Notes under the pieces: generated by a model
What the model saw: only the letters and a program-made list of their open reading frames with translations
What the model was told of the DNA's origin: nothing
The model's database searches: none
Assembly: GCF_001652265.1 (NCBI RefSeq)
Contig: NZ_LWBS01000380.1
Span: 1-57,669, forward strand
DNA length: 57,669 nucleotides
Direction of reading: 5' to 3'
Source of the DNA: Rhizobium leguminosarum
GTDB taxonomy: Bacteria; Pseudomonadota; Alphaproteobacteria; Rhizobiales; Rhizobiaceae
Part shown: positions 34,812 through 43,131 of the stretch, piece after piece
Numbering within the stretch: the stretch's first letter is position 1
How the letters are laid out: every line of letters starts with the position of its first letter
Translations under genes and position numbers: made by a program

Positions 34812-35501
34812 CTATTCGGAAAGCAGCTCGTCCGTCTCGGAACCGTCCTCGGTCTTGCGCAACGGCCTGAAGCTCATCCGGTGCAGCGAGCAGGGGCCGT
34901 GTCTCTCGATGCCGGCGCGGTGCTGCGCCGTGCCATAGCCCACATGCGCGGCAAAGCCGTAATCCGGAAACACCTTATGCACCCGCGCCATCATCCGGTC
35001 GCGCGTCACCTTGGCGACAATCGAGGCGGCGGCGATCGAGACCGAGCGGGCATCGCCCTTGACCACGGCCTGTCCGGGGCAGTCGAGGCCGGGCGGCACG
35101 TCGAGCCCGTCGGTCAGAACGTAGCTGGCCGGAATGGCGAGGCTGCAGATGGCGCGGCGCATGGCGTCGAGGCTTGCCTTGCGGATATCCGTCTCGTCGA
35201 TGCGCGTCGAACTGGAGGAGGCGATGGAGACGGTTGCGGTCGCCAGAATCTGCACGAACAGTTCCTCCCGCCGTTGCGCCGACAGCTGCTTGGAATCGTT
35301 CAGACCCTCAGGGATGCGCTTCGGATCGAGAATAACGGCGGCAGCCACGACGGGTCCCGCCAGCGGCCCGCGGCCTGCCTCGTCGGCACCCGCGACCGGC
35401 CAGTGGCCGGCCTTGCGGGCTTTGAGCTCCAGTCGAAAATCCGGCACGAGCGGAACCGTGTCGAAAAGCAGGGGAGAATCGGGTGACGTGCGAGGTTTCA
35501 T
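34812..35501 (-). CDS. rnhB: Ribonuclease HII
   Basis: 229 residues from ATG 35501. [20 protein letters not shown] carries the first catalytic Asp-Glu pair, [13 protein letters not shown] follows, and [20 protein letters not shown] carries later active-site residues. It removes RNA from RNA/DNA hybrids, including single ribonucleotides. The start codon lies in the loop of an 11-base-pair hairpin (35487-35519) that also pairs the GAGG ribosome site. It converges on the atp operon. Confidence 0.94.
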   Translation of the reverse strand: MKPRTSPDSPLLFDTVPLVPDFRLELKARKAGHWPVAGADEAGRGPLAGPVVAAAVILDPKRIPEGLNDSKQLSAQRREELFVQILATATVSIASSSSTRIDETDIRKASLDAMRRAICSLAIPASYVLTDGLDVPPGLDCPGQAVVKGDARSVSIAAASIVAKVTRDRMMARVHKVFPDYGFAAHVGYGTAQHRAGIERHGPCSLHRMSFRPLRKTEDGSETDELLSE

Positions 35502-35519
35502 GCGGCTGAACCTCGCACG
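35487..35519 (-). promoter_or_regulatory. Hairpin enclosing the rnhB start codon
   Basis: CGTGCGAGGTT and AACCTCGCACG form a perfect 11-base stem; the loop holds the ATG. The GAGG that would serve as ribosome site is in the stem. This suggests translational control, by inference from structure only. Confidence 0.6.
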
Positions 35520-35663
35520 CCAACCCGATTGCCCGCAAGTCCCCGGATCAGGGCGGCGGCCGGGGACGCTCCGGCGGATGGTGGCGGTCAGGGCCATCCG
35601 CGGGAATTGCGCTCGGGCGCGAAAACAGGGCGGTTTTCTCGAGAGCCGATGCGCAAGCTTGAA

Positions 35664-35842
35664 GCAATTCCAGGAAAAGTGTGGAGCGGTTTTCCGTCCG
35701 GAATTGCGTAGAAGGTTAGGGGAAATTCCAGGAAAAGTGTGGCGCGGTTTTCCGTCCGGAATTGCGTAAAAGGTTAGAGGAAATTCCAGGAAAAGCGCGA
35801 AGCGGTTTTGCCGGAATTGCGTGGAAACAAAAGGTTAGAGCA
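35664..35842. repeat. Three tandem 58-bp RIME-like repeats
   Basis: Units start at 35666, 35724 and 35782 with AATTCCAGGAAAAG and each turns back with GGAATTGCGT, followed by an AAGGTTAG-type tail. Units 1 and 2 are nearly identical; unit 3 has a different core. The array ends over the stop codon (TAA at 35837-35835) of the radical SAM gene. Confidence 0.88.
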
Positions 35843-36992
35843 GCGACAGTTGCACGCCGCTGCCGTCTGGCGGCACGAACAGATCGTCGCGCAGCGGCAC
35901 GCTGCGTCGCGTCAGCTCGAAACGTCGGGCTGCCATTTCAAAGCGCCGGGCGATCTGCCAGGCATAGGGACCGGCGCCTTTCATGCGCTTGCCGAATTCG
36001 GCGTCATAATCCTTGCCGCCGCGCATCGAGCGCACCAGCGACATCACATGCCGGTAACGATCGGGATAATGCTGCAGCAGCCAATCGCGAAACAGCGGGC
36101 TGACCTCGAGCGGCAGCCTGAGGATGACATAGCTCGCCTCGGCAGCACCGGCAGCCTTTGCCGATTCGAGGATGCGCTCCAGCTCATGATCGTTCAGTGC
36201 CGGGATGAGCGGGGCGGCCAGCACAGCCGTCTGGATGCCTGCTTCGGCAAGCGTGTGGATCGTCTCCAGCCGCCGCGGCGGCGTGGCGGCACGTGGCTCC
36301 ATCGTCCGGGCAAGCTTGCGATCCAGCGTGGTCACCGAGATGCCGACGCGTACCAGGTTCTTGCTTGCCATCTCCTGCAGAATGTCGCGATCACGCAGGA
36401 TCATCGCCGACTTGGTGACGATCGATACCGGATGGTTCGCCTTGTTCAACACCTCGAGAATGCCGCGCATGATGCGCCACTCCTTCTCGATCGGCTGATA
36501 GGGATCTGTATTGGTGCCGATCGCGATCACCCGCACCTTGTAGCCGGGCTTGGCGAGTTCCCGCTCCAGGAGTTTCGCCGCATCGGGCTTGGCAAACAGC
36601 TTCGTCTCGAAATCGAGCCCTGCAGAAAGCCCCATATAGGCGTGCGTCGGCCGGGCGAAGCAATAGATGCAGCCATGCTCGCAGCCGCGATAGGGATTGA
36701 TCGAACGATCGAAGGGAATGTCCGGCGATTCGTTGCGGGTGATTGCCGTGCGCGGTTTTTCGACCTGCACTTCCGTCTTGAACGGCGGCAGTTCTTCCCA
36801 CGTCTGCCAGCCATCGTCGAAAGTCTCCCGCTGCAACGCCTCGAACCGCCCTGTCGGGTTCAGTCCCGCCCCACGCCCGCGCCGCCGATCGACCTCGACT
36901 CTCAGACCGGAGGAAACGATCATCGCATCGGCAATATCTGCCGTATTGGCAGGCGCGAATGCGGCCTGCCCTGCCAGGGACTGCTCTCTCAT
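35835..36992 (-). CDS. PA0069-family radical SAM protein
   Basis: 385 residues from ATG 36992, which has GGGAG six bases upstream. The radical SAM cluster motif is in RGCEHGCIYCFARPTH (CxxxCxxC, about residues 101-110), preceded by FDRSINPY. The rest is a partial TIM barrel (VIAIGTNTDPYQPIEKEWRI). The family is related to spore photoproduct lyase, which repairs UV damage, but its own substrate is not established. An exact LexA box (GAAC-N7-GAAC) lies 70 bases upstream, consistent with a DNA damage role. The stop codon is within the RIME array. Confidence 0.9.
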   Translation of the reverse strand: MREQSLAGQAAFAPANTADIADAMIVSSGLRVEVDRRRGRGAGLNPTGRFEALQRETFDDGWQTWEELPPFKTEVQVEKPRTAITRNESPDIPFDRSINPYRGCEHGCIYCFARPTHAYMGLSAGLDFETKLFAKPDAAKLLERELAKPGYKVRVIAIGTNTDPYQPIEKEWRIMRGILEVLNKANHPVSIVTKSAMILRDRDILQEMASKNLVRVGISVTTLDRKLARTMEPRAATPPRRLETIHTLAEAGIQTAVLAAPLIPALNDHELERILESAKAAGAAEASYVILRLPLEVSPLFRDWLLQHYPDRYRHVMSLVRSMRGGKDYDAEFGKRMKGAGPYAWQIARRFEMAARRFELTRRSVPLRDDLFVPPDGSGVQLSLL

Positions 36993-37062
36993 CGGATTCT
37001 CCCGCGGCGGAAAGCCATCGCTCCCGCCCGTTTTGCTGATTAAATTCCTATCCGCAAAACGA

Positions 37063-37077
37063 GAACAATGCAAGAAC
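37063..37077. promoter_or_regulatory. LexA (SOS) box
   Basis: GAACAATGCAAGAAC is an exact match to the alphaproteobacterial LexA consensus GAAC-N7-GAAC (GTTC-N7-GTTC on the other strand). It is between the radical SAM gene and the divergent glycosyltransferase-like gene, closest to 70 bases from the former. Confidence 0.7.
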
Positions 37078-37131
37078 AAAATGAGGAAAACGGCGCTGGC
37101 AAAAATTTGTGCGGCGCATTATAAATGGTCA

Positions 37132-37650
37132 ATGTTGACGGTTGTTCTCGAATGTCAGGATCAGGAATCTGAGCTGGCACAGACTTTATCGGTACTGGTG
37201 GCAGGCGCGGTGGAGGGGCTGGTGAGCGATGTGGTCGTGCTCGATCACGGCTCGCGCGACGGCACCTCGCGGGTGGCCGACGCCGCCGGCTGCCGCTTCC
37301 ATTCGCAATGGGATATCAAGGACATCGTCCGCGCCGCCCGCGGCGAATGGCTGCTTTTCGTCGAGCCTGGCGCCAGACCCCAGGCCGGCTGGATCGACGA
37401 GATCGCCGAATATGTGGCGCTGAACAAGCTGCCGGCGCGCTTCACCGCATCGCGCGGCTACCGGCGCCCGTTCTTCCAGCGTGTCGGCCGGACCGTGCCC
37501 CCGCTGGAACTCGGCTTTCTCCTGCCGAAGAAGCAGGCGCTCGCCATCGCCAAAAGCGGCATGCGGCTCACCGAATTCGTCAAGGGCCAGAAGCCGCGCC
37601 GGCTGGCGAGTGAACTCATTCCCTCCTGGGTCGCCCGCGCTGCGCGGTAG
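37132..37650 (+). CDS. Small family-2 glycosyltransferase-like protein
   Basis: 172 residues, shorter than typical GT2 enzymes (220 or more). The opening LTVVLECQDQESELAQTLSV and VVVLDHGSRDGTSRVADAAG are the nucleotide-binding half of a GT-A fold. The expected DxD metal motif after WLLFVEPGARP is replaced by EPGAR. The second half is reduced. It may be an inactive or specialised relative. The ATG at 37132 was chosen by homology; there is no strong ribosome site. Confidence 0.75.
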   Translation: MLTVVLECQDQESELAQTLSVLVAGAVEGLVSDVVVLDHGSRDGTSRVADAAGCRFHSQWDIKDIVRAARGEWLLFVEPGARPQAGWIDEIAEYVALNKLPARFTASRGYRRPFFQRVGRTVPPLELGFLLPKKQALAIAKSGMRLTEFVKGQKPRRLASELIPSWVARAAR

Positions 37651-37837
37651 GTGTCGCGACCCTCTCCATAGTTCGCGCAAAAGATGGCGCCCAATAGGAT
37701 TTCGCGCTATAATTCAAACATGGCGCCGTCGAAGCGCCTCGCTTCGCAACGGAATGGCCATGGAATGCCGGTGAACGGCAGAACAGGTCATCGAAAATCT
37801 CCTCTTCTGCCGGGTTCCCGGCGAAAGGAGGTGCGTC

Positions 37838-38152
37838 ATGACACGCGGTAGGATCTACGGCCTCATAGCCGTCATATTGCCGACATTGATGATCGCGCAT
37901 CCGCATTCGGCAGCATCGCAGATGATGCGCAGTTGCGCAGGCCGACCCGAAATCGTCAATTTCCTGGACAAGAACTTCGCCGAAAAGCTCACGGCAGTCG
38001 GACTGATCAACCAGAACGCCATTCTCGAGGTCTATGCCGCCGAAAGCGGCACCTGGACACTCATCGTCACGGATGTTCACGGCATAAGCTGCGTCCTGCT
38101 GTCGGGTGATAGCTGGGACACAATGCCCATCCTGCCGGGCATTGCGACATAA
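37838..38152 (+). CDS. Small exported protein of unknown function
   Basis: 104 residues with a clear signal peptide (IYGLIAVILPTLMIAHPHSA). The mature part of about 78 residues holds two cysteines (SCAGRPE and ISCVLLS) that could form a disulfide. The strong site AAGGAGGTGCGTC precedes the ATG. I do not recognise a family. A full RIME element follows its stop codon immediately. Confidence 0.75.
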   Translation: MTRGRIYGLIAVILPTLMIAHPHSAASQMMRSCAGRPEIVNFLDKNFAEKLTAVGLINQNAILEVYAAESGTWTLIVTDVHGISCVLLSGDSWDTMPILPGIAT

Positions 38153-38256
38153 CGCATGTCGCGCAAAAGTGTGCTGCGGTTTTGCGATAACGACATGCGT
38201 AAAAATAAAGACCTAAAGCGCAAGGAGCGAATCTGAAATATTGCGACGCGCTTTAG
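38153..38256. repeat. Complete two-part RIME element
   Basis: First palindrome 38153-38199 (CGCATGTCGCGC...GACATGCG), second 38212-38256 (CCTAAAGCGC...GCGCTTTAGG). It separates the small exported gene from moaB, between converging genes. Confidence 0.85.
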
Positions 38257-38279
38257 GCAATGCCGCTGTTGCAGGCAGT

Positions 38280-38834
38280 CTATTTGGTCGCGCCGCGTTT
38301 CAGGTGCTCGTCCAGACGCGGCATGATCTCGACGAAATTGCACGGCGCGCTGCGATAGTCGAGCTGTCCTTTCAGAATGCCGTCCCAGGCATCCCGGCAG
38401 GCGCCGGGCGAACCCGGTAGCACGAAGATGAAGGTGGCGTTGGCAACGCCTGCAGTGGCGCGCGACTGGATCGTCGCCGTGCCGATCTTCTCGTAAGAGA
38501 TCCGGTGGAAGATGGCGGAAAAGCCGTCCATCCGCTTTTCGAACAAAGGCTCCAGCGCCTCGGGCGTCACGTCGCGGCCGGTAAAGCCGGTGCCGCCAGT
38601 GGTGATGACGACGTCTATGTCTTCGTTCTCAGTCCAGGCCTTCACCCGCGCCGCAATCGCCGCGCGATCATCGGGCACAATCCCCCGGTCGACCAGCCTG
38701 TGGCCCGCCTCCGCGATCCGCGCCGCCAGCGTGTCGCCTGACTTGTCCGTCTCCGGCGTGCGGGTATCCGAGACAGTCAGAACCGCAATGCCGACCGCGA
38801 TGAAGGGCCGTTTTTCGTCCAGATCTGCCATCAT
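38280..38834 (-). CDS. moaB: Molybdenum cofactor biosynthesis protein B
   Basis: 184 residues. TVSDTRTPETDKSGDTLAAR near the N-terminus and VITTGGTGFTGRDVTPEALE near residue 85 are the MoaB/Mog fold signatures, and FVLPGSPGACRDAWD follows. MoaB-type proteins adenylate or bind molybdopterin in cofactor synthesis. The ATG overlaps the ispE stop (ATGATGA), so the two are co-translated, an unusual pairing of molybdopterin and isoprenoid genes. Confidence 0.92.
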   Translation of the reverse strand: MMADLDEKRPFIAVGIAVLTVSDTRTPETDKSGDTLAARIAEAGHRLVDRGIVPDDRAAIAARVKAWTENEDIDVVITTGGTGFTGRDVTPEALEPLFEKRMDGFSAIFHRISYEKIGTATIQSRATAGVANATFIFVLPGSPGACRDAWDGILKGQLDYRSAPCNFVEIMPRLDEHLKRGATK

Positions 38835-39742
38835 GCGCCTCCCGAAACGGTTTCCGTCGCCTGGAAATACCAGTCAGGTCGCGCGTCGTGAAGAGCTGCC
38901 GCCGCATCTTCGGCAGCAGTCACGGTCGCAAAGATGCCGAAACAGGTGGCGCCGGAACCGGACATGCGGGTCAAAAGCGCGCCCTTCGCTTGCAGCATCG
39001 CCGAGATCGCCGTGATCTCGGGCACGAGTTCGCGCGCCGGCGGCTCCAGGTCGTTGCGGGCAGCAGCAATTGCCGCGAGCCAGTCGGCAATCTGAGGCCG
39101 GCTCGGTGCCAGGCGCAGAGCCGGATTGTTTTTCTCCGCCAGCCGGCGGAAAACCTCGGGCGTCGAGACGCCCTTCAGCGGATTGGCGAGCACCATGGCA
39201 AAGGCCGGAAGCTCCGGCACGGGTTCGAGCTCTTCGCCGATGCCGCGGGCAATCAGCGGCCGGCTCGCAAGGCACATCGGCACGTCGGCGCCGAGCTTCA
39301 GGGCGAGAGCTGCAAGCGCCCCATCGGGCAACGTCGCGCCCCAGAGCCGCATCAGCCCACGCAGCGTCGCGGCCGCATCGGCCGAGCCGCCGCCGATGCC
39401 GGAGGCGATCGGCAGGTTCTTTTCCAAATGGATGCGGACGGGGAAGGCGAGGGGACCGATCACCGCGCGCAGGAGGTCGCGGGCTTTCAGCACCAGGTTG
39501 GTGCCGCTGTCGCCGGCAAGTGTTCCGCCGAACCGGCCCGACAGGGTGAATTCATCGGTCGGCGACGGCATGAAATCCAGCCGGTCGCCGCGATCTGCGA
39601 AGGTCACCAGCATATCGAGCAGATGATAGCCATCCGGGCGCTGGCCCGTCACATGCAGGGCCAGGTTGATCTTCGCGCGAGCTTCCTCGGTGATGCTGGA
39701 GCATGATGCCGAAAAGTGTGAGCGGTTTTCGGACGACATCAT
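38831..39742 (-). CDS. ispE: 4-diphosphocytidyl-2-C-methyl-D-erythritol kinase
   Basis: 303 residues. EEARAKINLALHVTGQRPDG and the GHMP ATP motif PIASGIGGGSADAAATLRGL (about residue 107) identify IspE, an MEP isoprenoid pathway kinase. GSGATCFGIF is the closing motif. The family usually starts just before EEARAKINL. Here the first 16 residues or so (MMSSENRSHFSASCSS) are encoded by a 48-bp RIME palindrome at 39699-39746, which also supplies the only ATG. The N-terminus is therefore an acquired one. It sits between the TPR gene and moaB. Confidence 0.94.
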   Translation of the reverse strand: MMSSENRSHFSASCSSITEEARAKINLALHVTGQRPDGYHLLDMLVTFADRGDRLDFMPSPTDEFTLSGRFGGTLAGDSGTNLVLKARDLLRAVIGPLAFPVRIHLEKNLPIASGIGGGSADAAATLRGLMRLWGATLPDGALAALALKLGADVPMCLASRPLIARGIGEELEPVPELPAFAMVLANPLKGVSTPEVFRRLAEKNNPALRLAPSRPQIADWLAAIAAARNDLEPPARELVPEITAISAMLQAKGALLTRMSGSGATCFGIFATVTAAEDAAAALHDARPDWYFQATETVSGGA

Positions 39743-39746
39743 GCTC
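39699..39746. repeat. 48-bp RIME palindrome forming the ispE start
   Basis: Identical to the copy at 4887-4934 except for one base. Arms GAGCATGATG/CATCATGCTC. On the minus strand it is read as the first residues of IspE. Confidence 0.85.
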
Positions 39747-39805
39747 TATTTCTTTGACCTGTATCCGGCCAAGCCCTTTTCAGGGATGGTTTCGAGCATG
39801 GCCCG

Positions 39806-41638
39806 TCAGGATTTCTTGTCGACCGGCGGCGGGATGACGGGTGCCGGATCCGGCTGCTTCTTGTCGGCCGCCTTGGCATCGTCGCTGGCGGGAGGCAGTC
39901 CGTTGGCGACCTTGTCCTTGATCTTCGGAATCTCGGCAGCTTCGGGCTCGGAGCTGAGCGCCCGGTTCCACTGGTAGACGGCCTCGAGCTTGCGGCCGAC
40001 GCGCCAGTAGGCGTCGCCGAGATGGTCGTTGATCGTCGCGTCGCCGGCCTTGATCTGTGCGGCGCGCTCCAGCTCGTCGACGGCATCATCGAAGCGGTTG
40101 AGGCGGAAATAGGCCCAGCCGAGCGAATCGATGATGTAGCCGTCGTCAGGGCGAAGGTCGACGGCCTTCTTGATCATGCCGAGACCTTCGTCGAGGTTCC
40201 GGTTCATGTCGATCCAGGAATAGCCGAGATAGTTCAGCACCTGCGGCTGGTCGGGATTGAGCTCCAGCGCCTTGCGGAAGTTGGGCTCCGCCTGGTCCCA
40301 CTTCTTCAGCCGCTCATAGGCAATGCCGCGCTGGAAGAAGACGCTCCAGTTGGCGCGGCCGGGTATGGGGCCGATCGCTTCGACGGCCTTGTCGTAATTG
40401 GTGGCCATCGCCTCGTAGTCCTTGGCGTCGGAGAGCACGCTGCCATAGGCGAGGTAACTGCGGATGTCCTTCGGGTCGGAGGCAATCAGCGCCTGCAGGT
40501 GCTTGCGCGCCTCGTCCACCTTGCCGCCCTGGGCAAGGGCAAGGCCGAGCTGCAACTCGGAGATGCGCCGCATCGGCGAATTCTCCGGCACCTTCTTGTA
40601 GAGCGCGATGGCGCGGTCCATCTGGTTCTGTTTCTCGGCGATGCCGCCGAGCAGCACCAGCGTATCGGCGCTGTTCGGATCGAGCGCATTGGCCGTCTGC
40701 AGGTACAGCGAGACGATGTCCTCGGCGCCGTCGCGGTTCAGCGCGCCGCCGACGGAGAAGAGCACGCCGGCAGCCCCTTCTTCGGCCGTCTTGACCTGTT
40801 GTTCCTGCTTCTCGTTCTTTTCAATGCTGTCGCGCAGCGCGTTCAGCGGCGCATAGTTCGGCAACAGGTTGTCGCCGACGGAAACTGCGTCGAGCGCCTT
40901 CTGCTTGTTGCCTTGTGTTGCTTCGAGGCGGGCAAGCGCCATCACCGCGCGCATGAAGGTATCCGGCGCCGTCGCGCCGCCTTCCTTGTCGAGCACGGCA
41001 TCGTTCAGATGCTGACGGGCGGCTTTCACGTCGCCGGAGACGATGGCGATCGCCCCGGCATTGTAATTCTGGAAGATGCGGAACCAGTCCGGCCCCTTCA
41101 TCTTCTCGACCATGGTGAGTGCTTCCTTGCCGCGGCCGGCGCCGACGCGGGCCCAGGCGAGCAGCAGGTCGTTCATCATCCGGTCGAGATCGTTCGGCCC
41201 CTTATATTTCAGGATGGACTCGGCGGTCTTGTAATCGTCGCGGCGCACGGCATCCATGCCGCGCACGATCGTGGTGATGCGCTCGACGGAAGGGTCGGCT
41301 TTCAGGTCGTTGGCATATTTGACGCCGTCCTTGATGTCGCCATTGAGCAGCAGCGAGATCATCAGCCGCTGGCGAATCTCGGGATTGCCGGGCTCGATCT
41401 GCAGCGCCTTCTTGTAGAGTTCGATCGCCGTTTCGTAGTCATGATCGACATCGGCGGTACGCGCTGCGAGGAAGGCGCCCGAGAAAGTAGTCACGCTGTC
41501 CGCATCAAAGTGAGCGGCCGTGCCGGCATCGTCTGCCTTGGCCGCATCCTCGGCGTTCACGCCGCCGACACCGCCCAGCGAAAGGACAGCTGCAAGCGCT
41601 GCGCTCGTAAGAAGACGGATGGCAAGTCTCTGCCGCAT
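39806..41638 (-). CDS. Exported TPR-repeat protein
   Basis: 610 residues from ATG 41638 (GAAAGG six bases upstream). Residues 1-30 are a signal peptide (RLAIRLLTSAALAAVLSLGG). The rest is a series of TPR-like helix pairs, clearest at about 60-100 (HDYETAIELYKKALQIEPGN), 345-375 and 430-530 (WDQAEPNFRKALELNPDQPQ). It ends in a Pro/Asp/Lys-rich tail. Likely periplasmic or outer-membrane associated, a scaffold for protein contacts. It is first in an operon with ispE and moaB, 63 bases before ispE. Confidence 0.88.
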   Translation of the reverse strand: MRQRLAIRLLTSAALAAVLSLGGVGGVNAEDAAKADDAGTAAHFDADSVTTFSGAFLAARTADVDHDYETAIELYKKALQIEPGNPEIRQRLMISLLLNGDIKDGVKYANDLKADPSVERITTIVRGMDAVRRDDYKTAESILKYKGPNDLDRMMNDLLLAWARVGAGRGKEALTMVEKMKGPDWFRIFQNYNAGAIAIVSGDVKAARQHLNDAVLDKEGGATAPDTFMRAVMALARLEATQGNKQKALDAVSVGDNLLPNYAPLNALRDSIEKNEKQEQQVKTAEEGAAGVLFSVGGALNRDGAEDIVSLYLQTANALDPNSADTLVLLGGIAEKQNQMDRAIALYKKVPENSPMRRISELQLGLALAQGGKVDEARKHLQALIASDPKDIRSYLAYGSVLSDAKDYEAMATNYDKAVEAIGPIPGRANWSVFFQRGIAYERLKKWDQAEPNFRKALELNPDQPQVLNYLGYSWIDMNRNLDEGLGMIKKAVDLRPDDGYIIDSLGWAYFRLNRFDDAVDELERAAQIKAGDATINDHLGDAYWRVGRKLEAVYQWNRALSSEPEAAEIPKIKDKVANGLPPASDDAKAADKKQPDPAPVIPPPVDKKS

Positions 41639-41772
41639 TAGGAAACCTTTCTTCGACAGCGTCCCGACAAATGGTGCCGGTCGCAAAACCAGTTGCGATC
41701 ACTGATTCACAACAGGATGGCTTTTTTGAAGCGGCGCTGCAAGAAAATCAGCCTGCGATCAAGGACGTTTGA

Positions 41773-42789
41773 TCAATTGACGCGCTCGATGCAGAAGTCG
41801 ATCACTTCCATCAGGGCGGATTTCCAGACCGTATCGGGAAGGGGCGCAAGCGCGTCCCGTGCGATCGTTCCGTAATGGATCGCCCGGCCGATCGTGTCGC
41901 TGAGCGTGCCATATTTGGTGATCAGCCCCAGCGCTTTTTCGAGGTTGGCGTCGGTGCTGTTGCCGGCTTCGATCGCATCGCGCCAAAAGGCGCGCTCGTC
42001 CTCGGTGCCGCGGCGATAGGCCAGAATGACGGGCAGGGTGATCTTGCCTTCGCGGAAATCGTCGCCGACATTCTTGCCGAGATCGGCCGCCTTGCCGCCG
42101 TAATCAAGCGCGTCGTCGACGAGCTGGAAGGCGAGCCCGAGATTCATGCCGTAGGATTTCAACGCATTGCGGCCGGACCGGCCGACCTCGGCGACGATCG
42201 GCCCGACTTCGGCGGCAGCGGCAAAGAGGGCCGCCGTCTTGGCGCGAATGACGGAGAGATAATCGTCCTCGGTCGTCTCCATGTTCTTGGCGACGGAAAG
42301 CTGCAACACTTCGCCTTCCGCGATCACGCAGGCGGCGGAAGACAAGACGTCGAGCGCATCGAGCGAGCCGACGTCGACCATCATGCGGAAGGCCTGGCCG
42401 AGCAGGAAGTCGCCGACCAGCACGCTTGCCTGGTTGCCCCAGATCATCCGCGCCGTCGATTTGCCGCGGCGAAGATCGCTCTCGTCGACGACGTCATCAT
42501 GCAGCAGCGTCGCCGTGTGCATGAACTCGACTGACGTGGCGAGCTTGACGTGGTTTTCGCCCCTGTAGTCGAACAGCGAGGCGGAAGCCAGCGTCAGCAT
42601 CGGCCGCAGCCGCTTGCCGCCCGATGAGATCAGATGGTTCGCCACTTCGGGGATCATCTGCACGTCGGAGCCGGCCTTGGACAGAATGAGCTGGTTCACT
42701 CGCTCCATGTCCGCCCTGGTGAGATCGACCAATGGCCTGATGGATGCCAGTTTGTTTTTGCTTTCTTCAAGCGGTATGACCACGCCCAA
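41773..42789 (-). CDS. ispB: Long-chain polyprenyl diphosphate synthase (ubiquinone side chain)
   Basis: 338 residues from a TTG at 42789 (AGGAG nine bases upstream); GTG at 42783 is an alternative. Both Asp-rich prenyltransferase motifs are present: LLHDDVVDESDLRRG near residue 97 and LVDDALDYGG near 225. It condenses isopentenyl diphosphate into the octa- or decaprenyl tail of ubiquinone, probably decaprenyl since rhizobia make Q-10. It is divergent from the DUF2007 gene. Confidence 0.92.
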   Translation of the reverse strand: MGVVIPLEESKNKLASIRPLVDLTRADMERVNQLILSKAGSDVQMIPEVANHLISSGGKRLRPMLTLASASLFDYRGENHVKLATSVEFMHTATLLHDDVVDESDLRRGKSTARMIWGNQASVLVGDFLLGQAFRMMVDVGSLDALDVLSSAACVIAEGEVLQLSVAKNMETTEDDYLSVIRAKTAALFAAAAEVGPIVAEVGRSGRNALKSYGMNLGLAFQLVDDALDYGGKAADLGKNVGDDFREGKITLPVILAYRRGTEDERAFWRDAIEAGNSTDANLEKALGLITKYGTLSDTIGRAIHYGTIARDALAPLPDTVWKSALMEVIDFCIERVN

Positions 42790-42897
42790 CGACCCGGACT
42801 CCTGTTCATTCTTTGCATCTGACAATAGAAAGGGGCGATGGACGCGGCAAGGGGTGAATTGTCGCGCTGGGCGAAATTGGAAGGAAAACGACGGCAA

Positions 42898-43125
42898 ATG
42901 CATGAGCTTATCCGCGCCAACGACCCCGTTCTTCTCTCCTATGCCGAGAGTTTGATGAAGGATGCGGGAATTCACTGCTTCATCGCCGATCAGGGCATGA
43001 GCGTGCTGGAGGGCTCGCTCGGCATGCTGTCGCGCCGCCTGCTGGTGGATGAGGAGATGGCCGATCAGGCGCGCCGCATCCTCATCGATGCCGGTCTCGG
43101 TGGCGAGTTGCGCGAGCGGAAGTGA
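42898..43125 (+). CDS. DUF2007 protein
   Basis: 75 residues from ATG 42898 (AAGGAAAA upstream). MHELIRANDPVLLSYAESLM and LLVDEEMADQARRILIDAGL define the DUF2007 family, a ferredoxin-like fold sometimes called a putative signal transducer. Six bases separate it from the methyltransferase gene, so the two form one unit. Confidence 0.85.
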   Translation: MHELIRANDPVLLSYAESLMKDAGIHCFIADQGMSVLEGSLGMLSRRLLVDEEMADQARRILIDAGLGGELRERK

Positions 43126-43131
43126 ACTCCG

